A stretch of 20,653 nucleotides of DNA from Cyanobacteria bacterium UBA9971 (GTDB lineage Bacteria > Cyanobacteriota > Vampirovibrionia > Gastranaerophilales > UBA9971). Position 1 is the stretch's first letter, and each line of letters starts with the position of its first letter. Below, piece after piece: positions 1 through 6,055 of this stretch. The DNA lies in NCBI GenBank assembly GCA_003499955.1, contig DNRP01000154.1, positions 41,867 to 62,519 on the forward strand. The letters run 5' to 3'. The notes beneath the pieces are model-generated. The model saw only the letters and a program-made list of their open reading frames with translations, had not been told where the DNA came from and made no database searches. The translations under genes were made by a program, and so were the position numbers.

Positions 1-9
1 AAAGGAATT

Positions 10-41
10 AGATTGCCACAGGCTAAAGCCTTTACAATGAC
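10..41. repeat. Half copy of the GTCATTGCGAG-type dispersed repeat
   Basis: The segment from GATTGCCAC through the AGGCT-AA-AGCCT dyad to ACAATGAC matches the right half of the full element at 5799-5893, which carries the same CAGGCTAAAGCCT core. It lies just upstream of uppP, between an unseen upstream gene and the uppP ribosome-binding site. The left half may have been lost or may lie outside the window. It is probably a non-autonomous repeat and has no coding role here. Confidence 0.7.
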
Positions 42-61
42 GAAGAAAAGGAATTAAATCT

Positions 62-910
62 ATGGATATGATGCATGCCGTAATAAATGCTATAGTGCAA
101 GGACTTACAGAGTTTTTACCCGTGAGCAGCTCGGGACATCTTGTGTTAGCATCTTCGGCTTATAAGCTTGCTACGGGAAAAGCTTTAATGAGCGGCGGCA
201 GTCAAGAGATTTTTCTTGATATAATGCTGCATGTCGGCACTCTTGTTGCTGTAATAATCTATTTTAAAAGCGATCTTAAGAATTTATTTTTAGCATTTAC
301 CCGTTCTTTAAAAGATGGAACTTTAAAAACAAATGAAGAAGCCAAAATACCGCTTTATATAGCAGTGGCAACTATTGCAACAGTAGCTGTAGTGTTGCCT
401 TTTAAAGATTATTTTGAGGCTGATATGCAAAGACCCGCCATAGTTGGAATTCAAATAATGATAACAGGCATTTTAATTTATGCAACAGAGTTTTTATCCA
501 CAAAAATAGTAAACAAAACTTCAAAAATAGGTTGGGTAAAATCTATATTGATAGGAATAGCGCAGGGAATAGCTGTTTCTCCCGGAGTTTCCCGCTCCGG
601 CTCAACAATTGCCGCAGGTTTGGCTATGGGTATAGACAGAGTTACATGTGCAAGATTTTCTTTCCTGATGAGTATCCCCGCAATCATTATGGGAGCTGTT
701 GCCGGTTCGATTGAATTAATTAAAAGCGGTCAATATACGGGTTTTAATTGGTCTGCGATAATAATAGGCACGATAATTGCAGGAATTGTCGGATATTATT
801 GCATTAAATATTTTATTATTTTTATCAGTAACAATAAATTGAACGGATTTGCTTTATACTGCTTGCTAATAGGCTTAGGAATGTTTGTATACTTCGGATA
901 TTTCAATTAA
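62..910 (+). CDS. uppP: Undecaprenyl-diphosphatase (UppP/BacA family)
   Basis: This is an integral membrane phosphatase that turns undecaprenyl diphosphate into undecaprenyl phosphate. It recycles the lipid carrier for peptidoglycan and other envelope polymers, and its overproduction is known to give bacitracin resistance. The 282-residue length is normal for the family. Both signature regions are visible: the EFLPVSSSGH motif at residues 17-26, with the catalytic Glu and His, and PGVSRSG at 174-180, with the conserved Arg178. Hydrophobic segments fill the rest, including a C-terminal membrane segment. The ATG follows an AAAGGAAT-type ribosome-binding site. A TIGR02757 gene starts 13 bp after the stop on the same strand and is probably co-transcribed. 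Nothing looks broken. Confidence 0.96.
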   Translation: MDMMHAVINAIVQGLTEFLPVSSSGHLVLASSAYKLATGKALMSGGSQEIFLDIMLHVGTLVAVIIYFKSDLKNLFLAFTRSLKDGTLKTNEEAKIPLYIAVATIATVAVVLPFKDYFEADMQRPAIVGIQIMITGILIYATEFLSTKIVNKTSKIGWVKSILIGIAQGIAVSPGVSRSGSTIAAGLAMGIDRVTCARFSFLMSIPAIIMGAVAGSIELIKSGQYTGFNWSAIIIGTIIAGIVGYYCIKYFIIFISNNKLNGFALYCLLIGLGMFVYFGYFN

Positions 911-923
911 AAGAGGAAAATTT

Positions 924-1724
924 TTGTCAATTCTTACTAAAGAATACCTTAATGAACTTGTAGAAAAATACGAAATCCCTGATTTTATAAAGGATGATCC
1001 TGTCCAATTTCCTCATAAATTTAAGAAGCAGATTGATATAGAAGTTTCCGGATTGATTTCATCTTGTCTTGCCTATGGAAACAGGAAAAAAATCGTGGAA
1101 ACATTAGCAAATCTTCATGAAATTTTTAATGACAGCCCCTCCGAATTTGTCATGAATTTTGATATAGATAGGGATGCGGAACTTTTTAAAGGTTTTGTGT
1201 ACAGATACACTCAGGAAAGAGATTTGATTCTCCTTATTCACGTTATTGGTCAAGCGTTAAAAGAATATGGCACTCTGGAAAAAGCTTTTTTAAAAGGATT
1301 TAATCCTGATGACAAAAACATAAGGCAAAGCCTGACAAACTTTGTGAATCTTTTAAGAAGTTATATTCCTTGTGAAATAGATTCTCACGCTTCGCTCAGA
1401 ATGACAATGAAAGGGTTATTTCATCTTATTCCAAGTCCTGAATTAGGCAGCGCATGTAAAAGATTAAATCTATTTCTTAAATGGATGGTAAGGAAACCGC
1501 CAGTTGACTTGAATATCTGGAAAAACATTCCCGCTAATAAGCTTTTAATGCCGCTTGACACACATGTGGCAAGAATCTCAAGGAAATGGGGATTGACTTC
1601 GAGAAACAGCAACGATTGGAAAACCGCGGAAGAAATAACAGAAAAATTAAAAGAATTTGACCCTGTTGACCCAGTGAAATATGATTTCGCTATATTTGGC
1701 TTAGGAATAAGCGGTTTAGCTTAA
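924..1724 (+). CDS. TIGR02757 (DUF2400) family protein carrying a repeat-derived segment
   Basis: This protein belongs to the TIGR02757/DUF2400 family, whose biochemical role I do not know. Typical blocks are the N-terminal DDPVQFPHKF and LAYGNRKKI, then SACKRLNLFLKWMVRK, LLMPLDTHVARIS and DPVKYDFAIFGLGISG. An in-frame ATG exists at 885 inside uppP. I prefer TTG at 924 because AAGAGGAAAA lies right in front of it and the protein then starts at the usual family position with 266 residues. Residues 153-161 (DSHASLRMT) are encoded by a half copy of the dispersed AGATTC...CTCAGAATGAC repeat, so part of the protein is repeat-derived. The stop codon overlaps the stop of the convergent pilin gene. 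Confidence 0.85.
   Translation: MSILTKEYLNELVEKYEIPDFIKDDPVQFPHKFKKQIDIEVSGLISSCLAYGNRKKIVETLANLHEIFNDSPSEFVMNFDIDRDAELFKGFVYRYTQERDLILLIHVIGQALKEYGTLEKAFLKGFNPDDKNIRQSLTNFVNLLRSYIPCEIDSHASLRMTMKGLFHLIPSPELGSACKRLNLFLKWMVRKPPVDLNIWKNIPANKLLMPLDTHVARISRKWGLTSRNSNDWKTAEEITEKLKEFDPVDPVKYDFAIFGLGISGLA
1380..1407. repeat. Half copy of the GTCATTCTGAG-type repeat inside a coding region
   Basis: This stretch begins GATTCTCACGCTTCGC and ends CTCAGAATGACAA. It is nearly the same as the right end of the element inside dnaG (6684-6713). It sits in frame in the TIGR02757 gene and codes for about nine residues, just before the conserved SACKRLNLFLKWMVRK block. No matching left half is seen next to it. 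Confidence 0.75.
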
Positions 1725-2227
1725 TTTTTTGAAATATTTCCTGTTAGAGGCAAAATAGTTAAACTTTCTGAAAATTTGGGATTAGATCCGTCATAATAAC
1801 TTATAGTAATGCTATTGTTAGTGTTATTAAAGCCGTCAGTAGCTCCTGTACTATCAAGAGGCTGCCCCCTATAATCAAACGCAACAATGTTATTTTGAAT
1901 AGTGCTGGAAGATTGATTTAGAAGGCTGTTGTGACTCAATATAATTGAATCTAAAACAGTTCCGTCCTGTTCTGTTATTTCGATTATCCCGCCGTTTTCC
2001 CCATTATTATTCAAGGCTTTTGCAAAATCAGCGTTTATAACGCAGGATTTTTTGATAGCGCTGCTTCGGGCTTTTTTTAAGGCTTGTTCAACGGATTTAA
2101 TATCTTCTTTGACCTTAAAGTTTGGTATTTGCGATAAAACATTGCTTATTGCAAGTAAAGAGATTAATCCTGCTATAAAAACAGTAATTAAGAGCTCAAA
2201 AAGCGTGAAGCCAATATGTTTTTTCAT
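1721..2227 (-). CDS. Type IV pilin-like protein (GspH/FimT-like minor pseudopilin)
   Basis: This 168-residue protein has a classic class III prepilin leader: MKKHIG followed by FTLFELLITVFIAGLISLLA, with cleavage expected after Gly6 and Glu at mature position 5. A hydrophobic helix comes next and then a globular C-terminal domain, so it should enter a type IV pilus or type II secretion pseudopilus after processing by a prepilin peptidase. The reading frame is open upstream to 2281, but ATG at 2227 is preceded by GAGG and puts the leader at the N-terminus. It is the last gene of a four-gene pilin operon, 16 bp after the PilX-like gene. GspH/FimT-like is inferred from size and position and is not certain. 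Confidence 0.85.
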   Translation of the reverse strand: MKKHIGFTLFELLITVFIAGLISLLAISNVLSQIPNFKVKEDIKSVEQALKKARSSAIKKSCVINADFAKALNNNGENGGIIEITEQDGTVLDSIILSHNSLLNQSSSTIQNNIVAFDYRGQPLDSTGATDGFNNTNNSITISYYDGSNPKFSESLTILPLTGNISKN

Positions 2228-2243
2228 AATTTCCTCGTAAATT

Positions 2244-3425
2244 TTATGAATCTGTCGGCACAAGCTGCCAGGAAGAAACATTTATAACCTGTTCAAAAGC
2301 GCCGTTGTTGTACAATTCATTGGATTGTGAAAGAGTAAATTTTCCGTTAAATAATATAGCTTCTTGAGAAATTACTCTTCCTCCGATGCTTGCTCCGTTT
2401 TGTCTAAAGGTTTTATTACCCCAGAACATACAATCAAAATTTCTGCTTCCGTCTAATCTTATATCGCCTCCTGAAGCCAGCACGGCATCAATCTGTCCTT
2501 CGTGTGATGTAACAATGTCAACGCTTCCATCTACATCCATATTGCCTGCCGCCACAACCATGACATTTGATAAATCGTTAATTCCGTTTGCGTAAAACCT
2601 GATATCACCATCTATAAATATAAATTTTTCCTGCATATCGCCGGATAATTTGAGTACACTTCTGCTTGTACTGCCTGAAATATATATTTTGCTTCCTGCC
2701 GGCGCATTATTTATGCGTGTCATTAAATCACACTGATTTATATTTAATAATATACCGTCTTGTTTGCTTTTTATTCTGTAGTCAGAAATAGGTACAGCAG
2801 GGACATCAAGCTCCGGTACATAGCCGCCGACAGGATTATATTCCGAATTTGGAGGATCTGCCGTAGGATCACTTGATTGAGTTGCTACAGCATTGTTTTC
2901 CATAGATGTTCCTCCAGTGAAAGAAAGACCGTTGTTGGCATGTACATTCATTCCTAAAGTTTTTATACCGTGAATAGTAAGTACACCGTCTGTAAGCAGT
3001 CCATAGTCATTGTAAATATCAGGAATTGATGTATCCATCTTAGCCCTTATTTGTCTTAAGGCATCTCCTTCTTTTCCAATAATATAAACTAATGCGGACT
3101 TATTATTGTTTGAATAATTTATGGAATCGACCCAATAAGAAGCATTATTTGATAAAAAAGCAGGATTGTCCTGTTCAGGCAAATCTAAATCCGTCAAAGG
3201 AACACCTAAGTTTGAATTATCGGAATTAAATAAATTTTTAACTTCTTCTAATCCGGCTTCTGCTGCATAATATGCTGATGTTCCGCTTTTGTCATCGGTA
3301 ATTTGATTTGTATTGCTCGAAGAAATTGCCATCATTGACATTGTGACAAGCATTCCAACGATTGCAATAAATATGCTTGAAATAAGAGCCGCACCCTTTC
3401 TTTTTTTGAATCCCGTTATCTCCAT
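2244..3425 (-). CDS. PilX-like pilus assembly protein with a repetitive C-terminal domain
   Basis: This 393-residue protein has an N-terminal PilX_N-type segment: a charged KKRKG followed by AALISSIFIAIVGMLVTM, then the typical AYYAAEAGLEEV block near residues 50-62. After Gly a prepilin-like hydrophobic helix follows, but the Glu at +5 is absent, as in PilX/GspK-like minor subunits. The rest of the protein is rich in Asn, Gly and Ser. It shows repeating short hydrophobic strands such as FIFIDGDIRF, NVMVVAAGNMDV and DAVLASGGDIRLDG, which suggest a beta-helical or stacked-sheet domain of the sort seen in other large PilX-like proteins. It lies third in the pilin operon, 15 bp after the PilW-like gene. 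Its probable role is as a minor tip or adhesion subunit (inference). Confidence 0.85.
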   Translation of the reverse strand: MEITGFKKRKGAALISSIFIAIVGMLVTMSMMAISSSNTNQITDDKSGTSAYYAAEAGLEEVKNLFNSDNSNLGVPLTDLDLPEQDNPAFLSNNASYWVDSINYSNNNKSALVYIIGKEGDALRQIRAKMDTSIPDIYNDYGLLTDGVLTIHGIKTLGMNVHANNGLSFTGGTSMENNAVATQSSDPTADPPNSEYNPVGGYVPELDVPAVPISDYRIKSKQDGILLNINQCDLMTRINNAPAGSKIYISGSTSRSVLKLSGDMQEKFIFIDGDIRFYANGINDLSNVMVVAAGNMDVDGSVDIVTSHEGQIDAVLASGGDIRLDGSRNFDCMFWGNKTFRQNGASIGGRVISQEAILFNGKFTLSQSNELYNNGAFEQVINVSSWQLVPTDS

Positions 3426-3440
3426 AAAATTTATTCTCCG

Positions 3441-4157
3441 TTAAGGTCTTCTGTAATTTCTCAAATTTACGGCGGTTAAATAGGCTTTGTCATCAATATT
3501 TTCGGCTCCGTCAGATGAAGCAAAATAAATAGCATCCGGTGTAGGAACAAAAGCAAACGTAACAAGATCATCCTGGACATCAAATGCTTTTATTCCCATG
3601 GTTGAAAGATTTGCAGGTACAAAATCTTTTGCAATCAGGTAAGATTGTCCGCCACTCCAATTGTTAGGAAGAGATTCGGTTATTTTTAAGGGATCATTAG
3701 CAGCTGTTGCCAGGTTTACATCATAATTTGTTTCTATAAGTACATATTTACCTGAAGATTCTCCGTTCCAGTCGGCTTCCGGTATTATAGAAAAAGCGAT
3801 TCCATTAAAACTTGTAGTTGAAGAAGTGGGCTGTTCAACATTTCCTGAAGAATCAAATTTGGGAACAAAAACTGCTATCGACTCATTTCCTGTTGTTACT
3901 TGAACAGAAGCGCCTTCAACGGGCAAAGTAATCACAATCCCGTTATCATACCTGCTTGCGGCTTCTCTTATTTTTGTTGTTATTCTCTCCGCAGAAATTG
4001 TTTTGGACTGCATAGCCTGTACATCATTATTAAAAGTAACATTTTGATTAAATAAAAAAGCCGTCATGTCTATTGCGCCGATAAGCAAAATGCTTGATAT
4101 AACAAGAGTTATAAGAAGCTCCATTAAGTTTAAGCCTTTTTTATAAGATGATTTCAC
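3441..4157 (-). CDS. Type IV pilin-like protein (PilW/GspJ-like)
   Basis: This 238-residue protein starts at a GTG codon with GGGAG nine bases upstream. The leader MKSSYKKG is followed by LNLMELLITLVISSILLIGA, which gives prepilin peptidase cleavage after Gly8 and Glu at mature position 5. Then comes a long helix (FLFNQNVTFNNDVQAMQSK) and a globular domain that includes an ISAERITTKIREAASRY stretch typical of PilW/GspJ-like minor pilins. It is second in the operon, 17 bp after the PilV-like gene. The product should be a membrane-anchored minor pilin that helps start pilus assembly. The subfamily name rests on gene order and the N-terminus only. Confidence 0.85.
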   Translation of the reverse strand: MKSSYKKGLNLMELLITLVISSILLIGAIDMTAFLFNQNVTFNNDVQAMQSKTISAERITTKIREAASRYDNGIVITLPVEGASVQVTTGNESIAVFVPKFDSSGNVEQPTSSTTSFNGIAFSIIPEADWNGESSGKYVLIETNYDVNLATAANDPLKITESLPNNWSGGQSYLIAKDFVPANLSTMGIKAFDVQDDLVTFAFVPTPDAIYFASSDGAENIDDKAYLTAVNLRNYRRP

Positions 4158-4174
4158 AATTAAATACTCCCTGT

Positions 4175-4603
4175 TTATCTGGGTCGGGCAATTATTGTGC
4201 TTAAATTTGCGAGGATTTTTGAATCGCCGGTTTTTTTATAAGTAATATCAATTTCTTTTAAAGTTGCAACTGTTGAACCATCTATAGTTGCCGTTTGCAA
4301 ATCGGTTATTTCTGTTGAAACAGAGTAATAATTATCGTCAGTAAATTCAGGAGTCAATTCTATAGGCGGGTTTGTCCCCTCAACAGCCAAATCATACTCT
4401 GATTTGTAAGCAAGATTGGATTTTATGGTTTCAAGATATTTTGAAGCCAAAACAGAAGTTTTTGTGAGTGTTTCTGTTTTGCGAGTTGTTATAAAAGCGG
4501 AAGGAACAGATGAAGCAAGACATGCGGCGGTAATTCCGATTATAATTATTGCAATAATTACTTCTATAAAAGTAAATCCTGATTTTTTGTTAAAAGTGTT
4601 CAT
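4175..4603 (-). CDS. Type IV pilin-like protein (PilV/GspI-like)
   Basis: This 142-residue protein has a strong class III leader, MNTFNKKSG then FTFIEVIIAIIIIGITAACLA, with Glu at mature position 5. An N-terminal helix (TLTKTSVLASKYLETIKSNLA) typical of PilV/GspI-like minor pilins comes next, followed by a short beta-rich domain. It has AAGGAAAATT upstream of its ATG. It is the first gene of the minus-strand operon (PilV-, PilW-, PilX- and GspH-like) and is divergent from dgt. The set matches the minor-pilin clusters of type IV pili. No major pilin, ATPase or platform gene is in the window, so whether it serves pili or secretion stays open. Confidence 0.88.
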   Translation of the reverse strand: MNTFNKKSGFTFIEVIIAIIIIGITAACLASSVPSAFITTRKTETLTKTSVLASKYLETIKSNLAYKSEYDLAVEGTNPPIELTPEFTDDNYYSVSTEITDLQTATIDGSTVATLKEIDITYKKTGDSKILANLSTIIARPR

Positions 4604-4633
4604 AATTTTCCTTATTATATAATTAGCATGTTT

Positions 4634-4662
4634 ATATTAAACCTTAATTTCTGATTTTTAAA
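4634..4662 (-). promoter_or_regulatory. Possible promoter of the pilin operon
   Basis: Read on the minus strand, TTTAAA (4662-4657) is followed after 17 bp by TAATAT (4639-4634), about 31 bp before the PilV-like ATG. The boxes are moderate in a very AT-rich region, so this is only a candidate. A perfect TATAAT at 4619-4614 lies too close to the start codon to serve it with a leader. Confidence 0.3.
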
Positions 4663-4700
4663 GATGTGTTTTGTATTTGGCAAAAAAGTGTGTGAAAAGA

Positions 4701-4750
4701 TTTACAAAATTTACAAAAGTTTACAAATTTTCTGCCGAGTGTAATAAAAT
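4701..4750 (+). promoter_or_regulatory. Triple TTTACAAA direct repeat and possible dgt promoter
   Basis: Three copies of TTTACAAA start at 4701, 4710 and 4720, that is with steps of 9 and 10 bp, nearly one helix turn each. The third copy supplies a possible -35 box (TTTACA, 4720-4725), and TAATAA (4742-4747, 16 bp spacing) or TAAAAT (4745-4750) could be the -10. This lies upstream of dgt at 4780 and on the other side faces the pilin operon. The repeat might be an operator or just AT-rich sequence. Confidence 0.4.
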
Positions 4751-4779
4751 GAGAAGAAGGATTTATTGGGTGTAAAAAA

Positions 4780-5787
4780 ATGAATAATAAATTTTCTGAA
4801 ATAAGAGAAAGACAAATACAGTTTGAAGAAACGTATTTGAGCGAATATGCCGCAAAAAGTTCCCGTACAAAAGGCAGAAAAACCCCGATAAGCCCATGCC
4901 CTATCAGGACAGAATTTCAGCGGGACAGGGATAGAATACTTCATTCAAAAGCTTTCAGGCGTTTAAAGCATAAAACACAGGTTTTTATTTCGCCTGCAGG
5001 CGATCATTACAGGACAAGAATGACTCATACTCTTGAAGTTTCACAGATAGCAAGGACAATAGCGCGAGCTTTAAGATTAAATGAGGATTTAACGGAAGCG
5101 ATTGCTCTTGGGCATGATTTGGGACATACACCTTTTGGGCATACAGGAGAAGAAGTTCTTGCAGAGCTTTTGCCGAACGGATTTAAGCATAATGAACAAA
5201 GTTTAAGAGTAGTAGAAGTGCTTGAAAACCTTAATCTTACAGCGGAAACTCTTGACGGGATTCTTAATCATACAGGAGAAGCAGTTCCTTTTACTCTTGA
5301 AGGTCAAATAGTGAAAATAGCTGACAGGATAGCCTATCTTAACCATGATATTGACGATGCGGTCAGGGCAGGAATTATGAAAGAAAAGGATCTTCCTGAA
5401 AATTCTATTATAAAGCTGGGTTCTGATATAAACTCAAGGATTACGACAACTATAAAAGATATCGTTGAAAACAGTACAGACAGTATAAAAATGTCTAAAG
5501 ACTGCAAAAATGCGATGGATGAGCTAAGAACCTGGATGTTTGATAACGTTTATAAGGATTCTCTTGCTAAAGAAGAGGAATATAAAGCAAAGAAAGTTAT
5601 TTCAGAGCTTTTTAGTTATTACATGGAAAATTCGCAGCTTTTAGAATTGGGGTCAAAGACAAAAAATGAGCCTTTGGAAAGAATTGTTACGGATTATATA
5701 GCCGGCATGACAGACAGGTTTGCTTTGCAGGATTATATTGATAAATTTATCCCGAAATCCTGGGGCGGCAGCAGTTACCTCCTGTAG
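4780..5787 (+). CDS. dgt: dGTPase-like HD-domain deoxynucleotide triphosphohydrolase
   Basis: This 335-residue protein belongs to the deoxyguanosinetriphosphate triphosphohydrolase-like family, which cleaves dNTPs to the nucleoside and tripolyphosphate. The N-terminal RDRDRILHSKAFRRLKHKTQV block (about 48-68) is diagnostic. The HD metal ligands are visible as H83 (MTHTLEV), H112-D113 (LGHDLGHTPFGH) and D182 (KIADRIAYLNHD). Members with this length are the shorter regulatory-type paralogues. The true substrate range cannot be read from sequence. It lies upstream of dnaG and rpoD on the same strand, an order known from other bacterial lineages, but a 268-bp gap holding a repeat separates it from dnaG. 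The start has only a weak GGGTG ribosome-binding site. Confidence 0.93.
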   Translation: MNNKFSEIRERQIQFEETYLSEYAAKSSRTKGRKTPISPCPIRTEFQRDRDRILHSKAFRRLKHKTQVFISPAGDHYRTRMTHTLEVSQIARTIARALRLNEDLTEAIALGHDLGHTPFGHTGEEVLAELLPNGFKHNEQSLRVVEVLENLNLTAETLDGILNHTGEAVPFTLEGQIVKIADRIAYLNHDIDDAVRAGIMKEKDLPENSIIKLGSDINSRITTTIKDIVENSTDSIKMSKDCKNAMDELRTWMFDNVYKDSLAKEEEYKAKKVISELFSYYMENSQLLELGSKTKNEPLERIVTDYIAGMTDRFALQDYIDKFIPKSWGGSSYLL

Positions 5788-5798
5788 TCCTCCGCGTT

Positions 5799-5893
5799 GT
5801 CATTGCGAGGAGCGTCCGAAGGACGCGACGTGGCAATCTAAAACAAGTAACATTCTTTTTTGGATTGTTTCAGGCTAAAGCCTTCGCAATGAC
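5799..5893. repeat. Full copy of the GTCATTGCGAG...GCAATGAC dispersed inverted repeat
   Basis: The element begins GTCATTGCGAGGAGCG and ends CCTTCGCAATGAC, which are imperfect terminal inverted repeats. Inside is a perfect 6-bp hairpin, GCGTCC-GAA-GGACGC (5812-5826), then GTGGCAATCTA, and a second dyad, AGGCT-AA-AGCCT. It fills about a third of the 268-bp space between dgt and dnaG and starts 11 bp after the dgt stop. It encodes nothing and looks like a MITE- or REP-type non-autonomous element. It may also act as a weak 3' end structure for dgt. Confidence 0.8.
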
Positions 5894-6055
5894 AATTCGC
5901 CATTCGTAGTCAAAAAACACAAATATTACAAACCCTTAACAATTTAATAAGTGTATAAAGTGCAACAAATACGAGAACTTTATGCTTTTCAAAAAATAAT
6001 TTTAAAAATATTTGGGATTTACTATCAATTTTTTTTTTTAGTAACCTTAAAGTAG

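Noticed and set aside
885..923. ATG at 885 as start of the TIGR02757 gene
   Set aside because: It lies inside uppP and lacks a ribosome-binding site. TTG 924 follows AAGAGGAAAA and fits the family N-terminus.
2228..2281. Longer start for the last pilin gene
   Set aside because: The added 18 residues would place the prepilin leader internally and overlap the PilX-like gene. ATG 2227 has GAGG and yields a normal leader.
5788..6055. CRISPR array or tRNA between dgt and dnaG
   Set aside because: There is only one inverted-repeat element with two hairpins. No regularly spaced direct repeats and no tRNA fold were seen.
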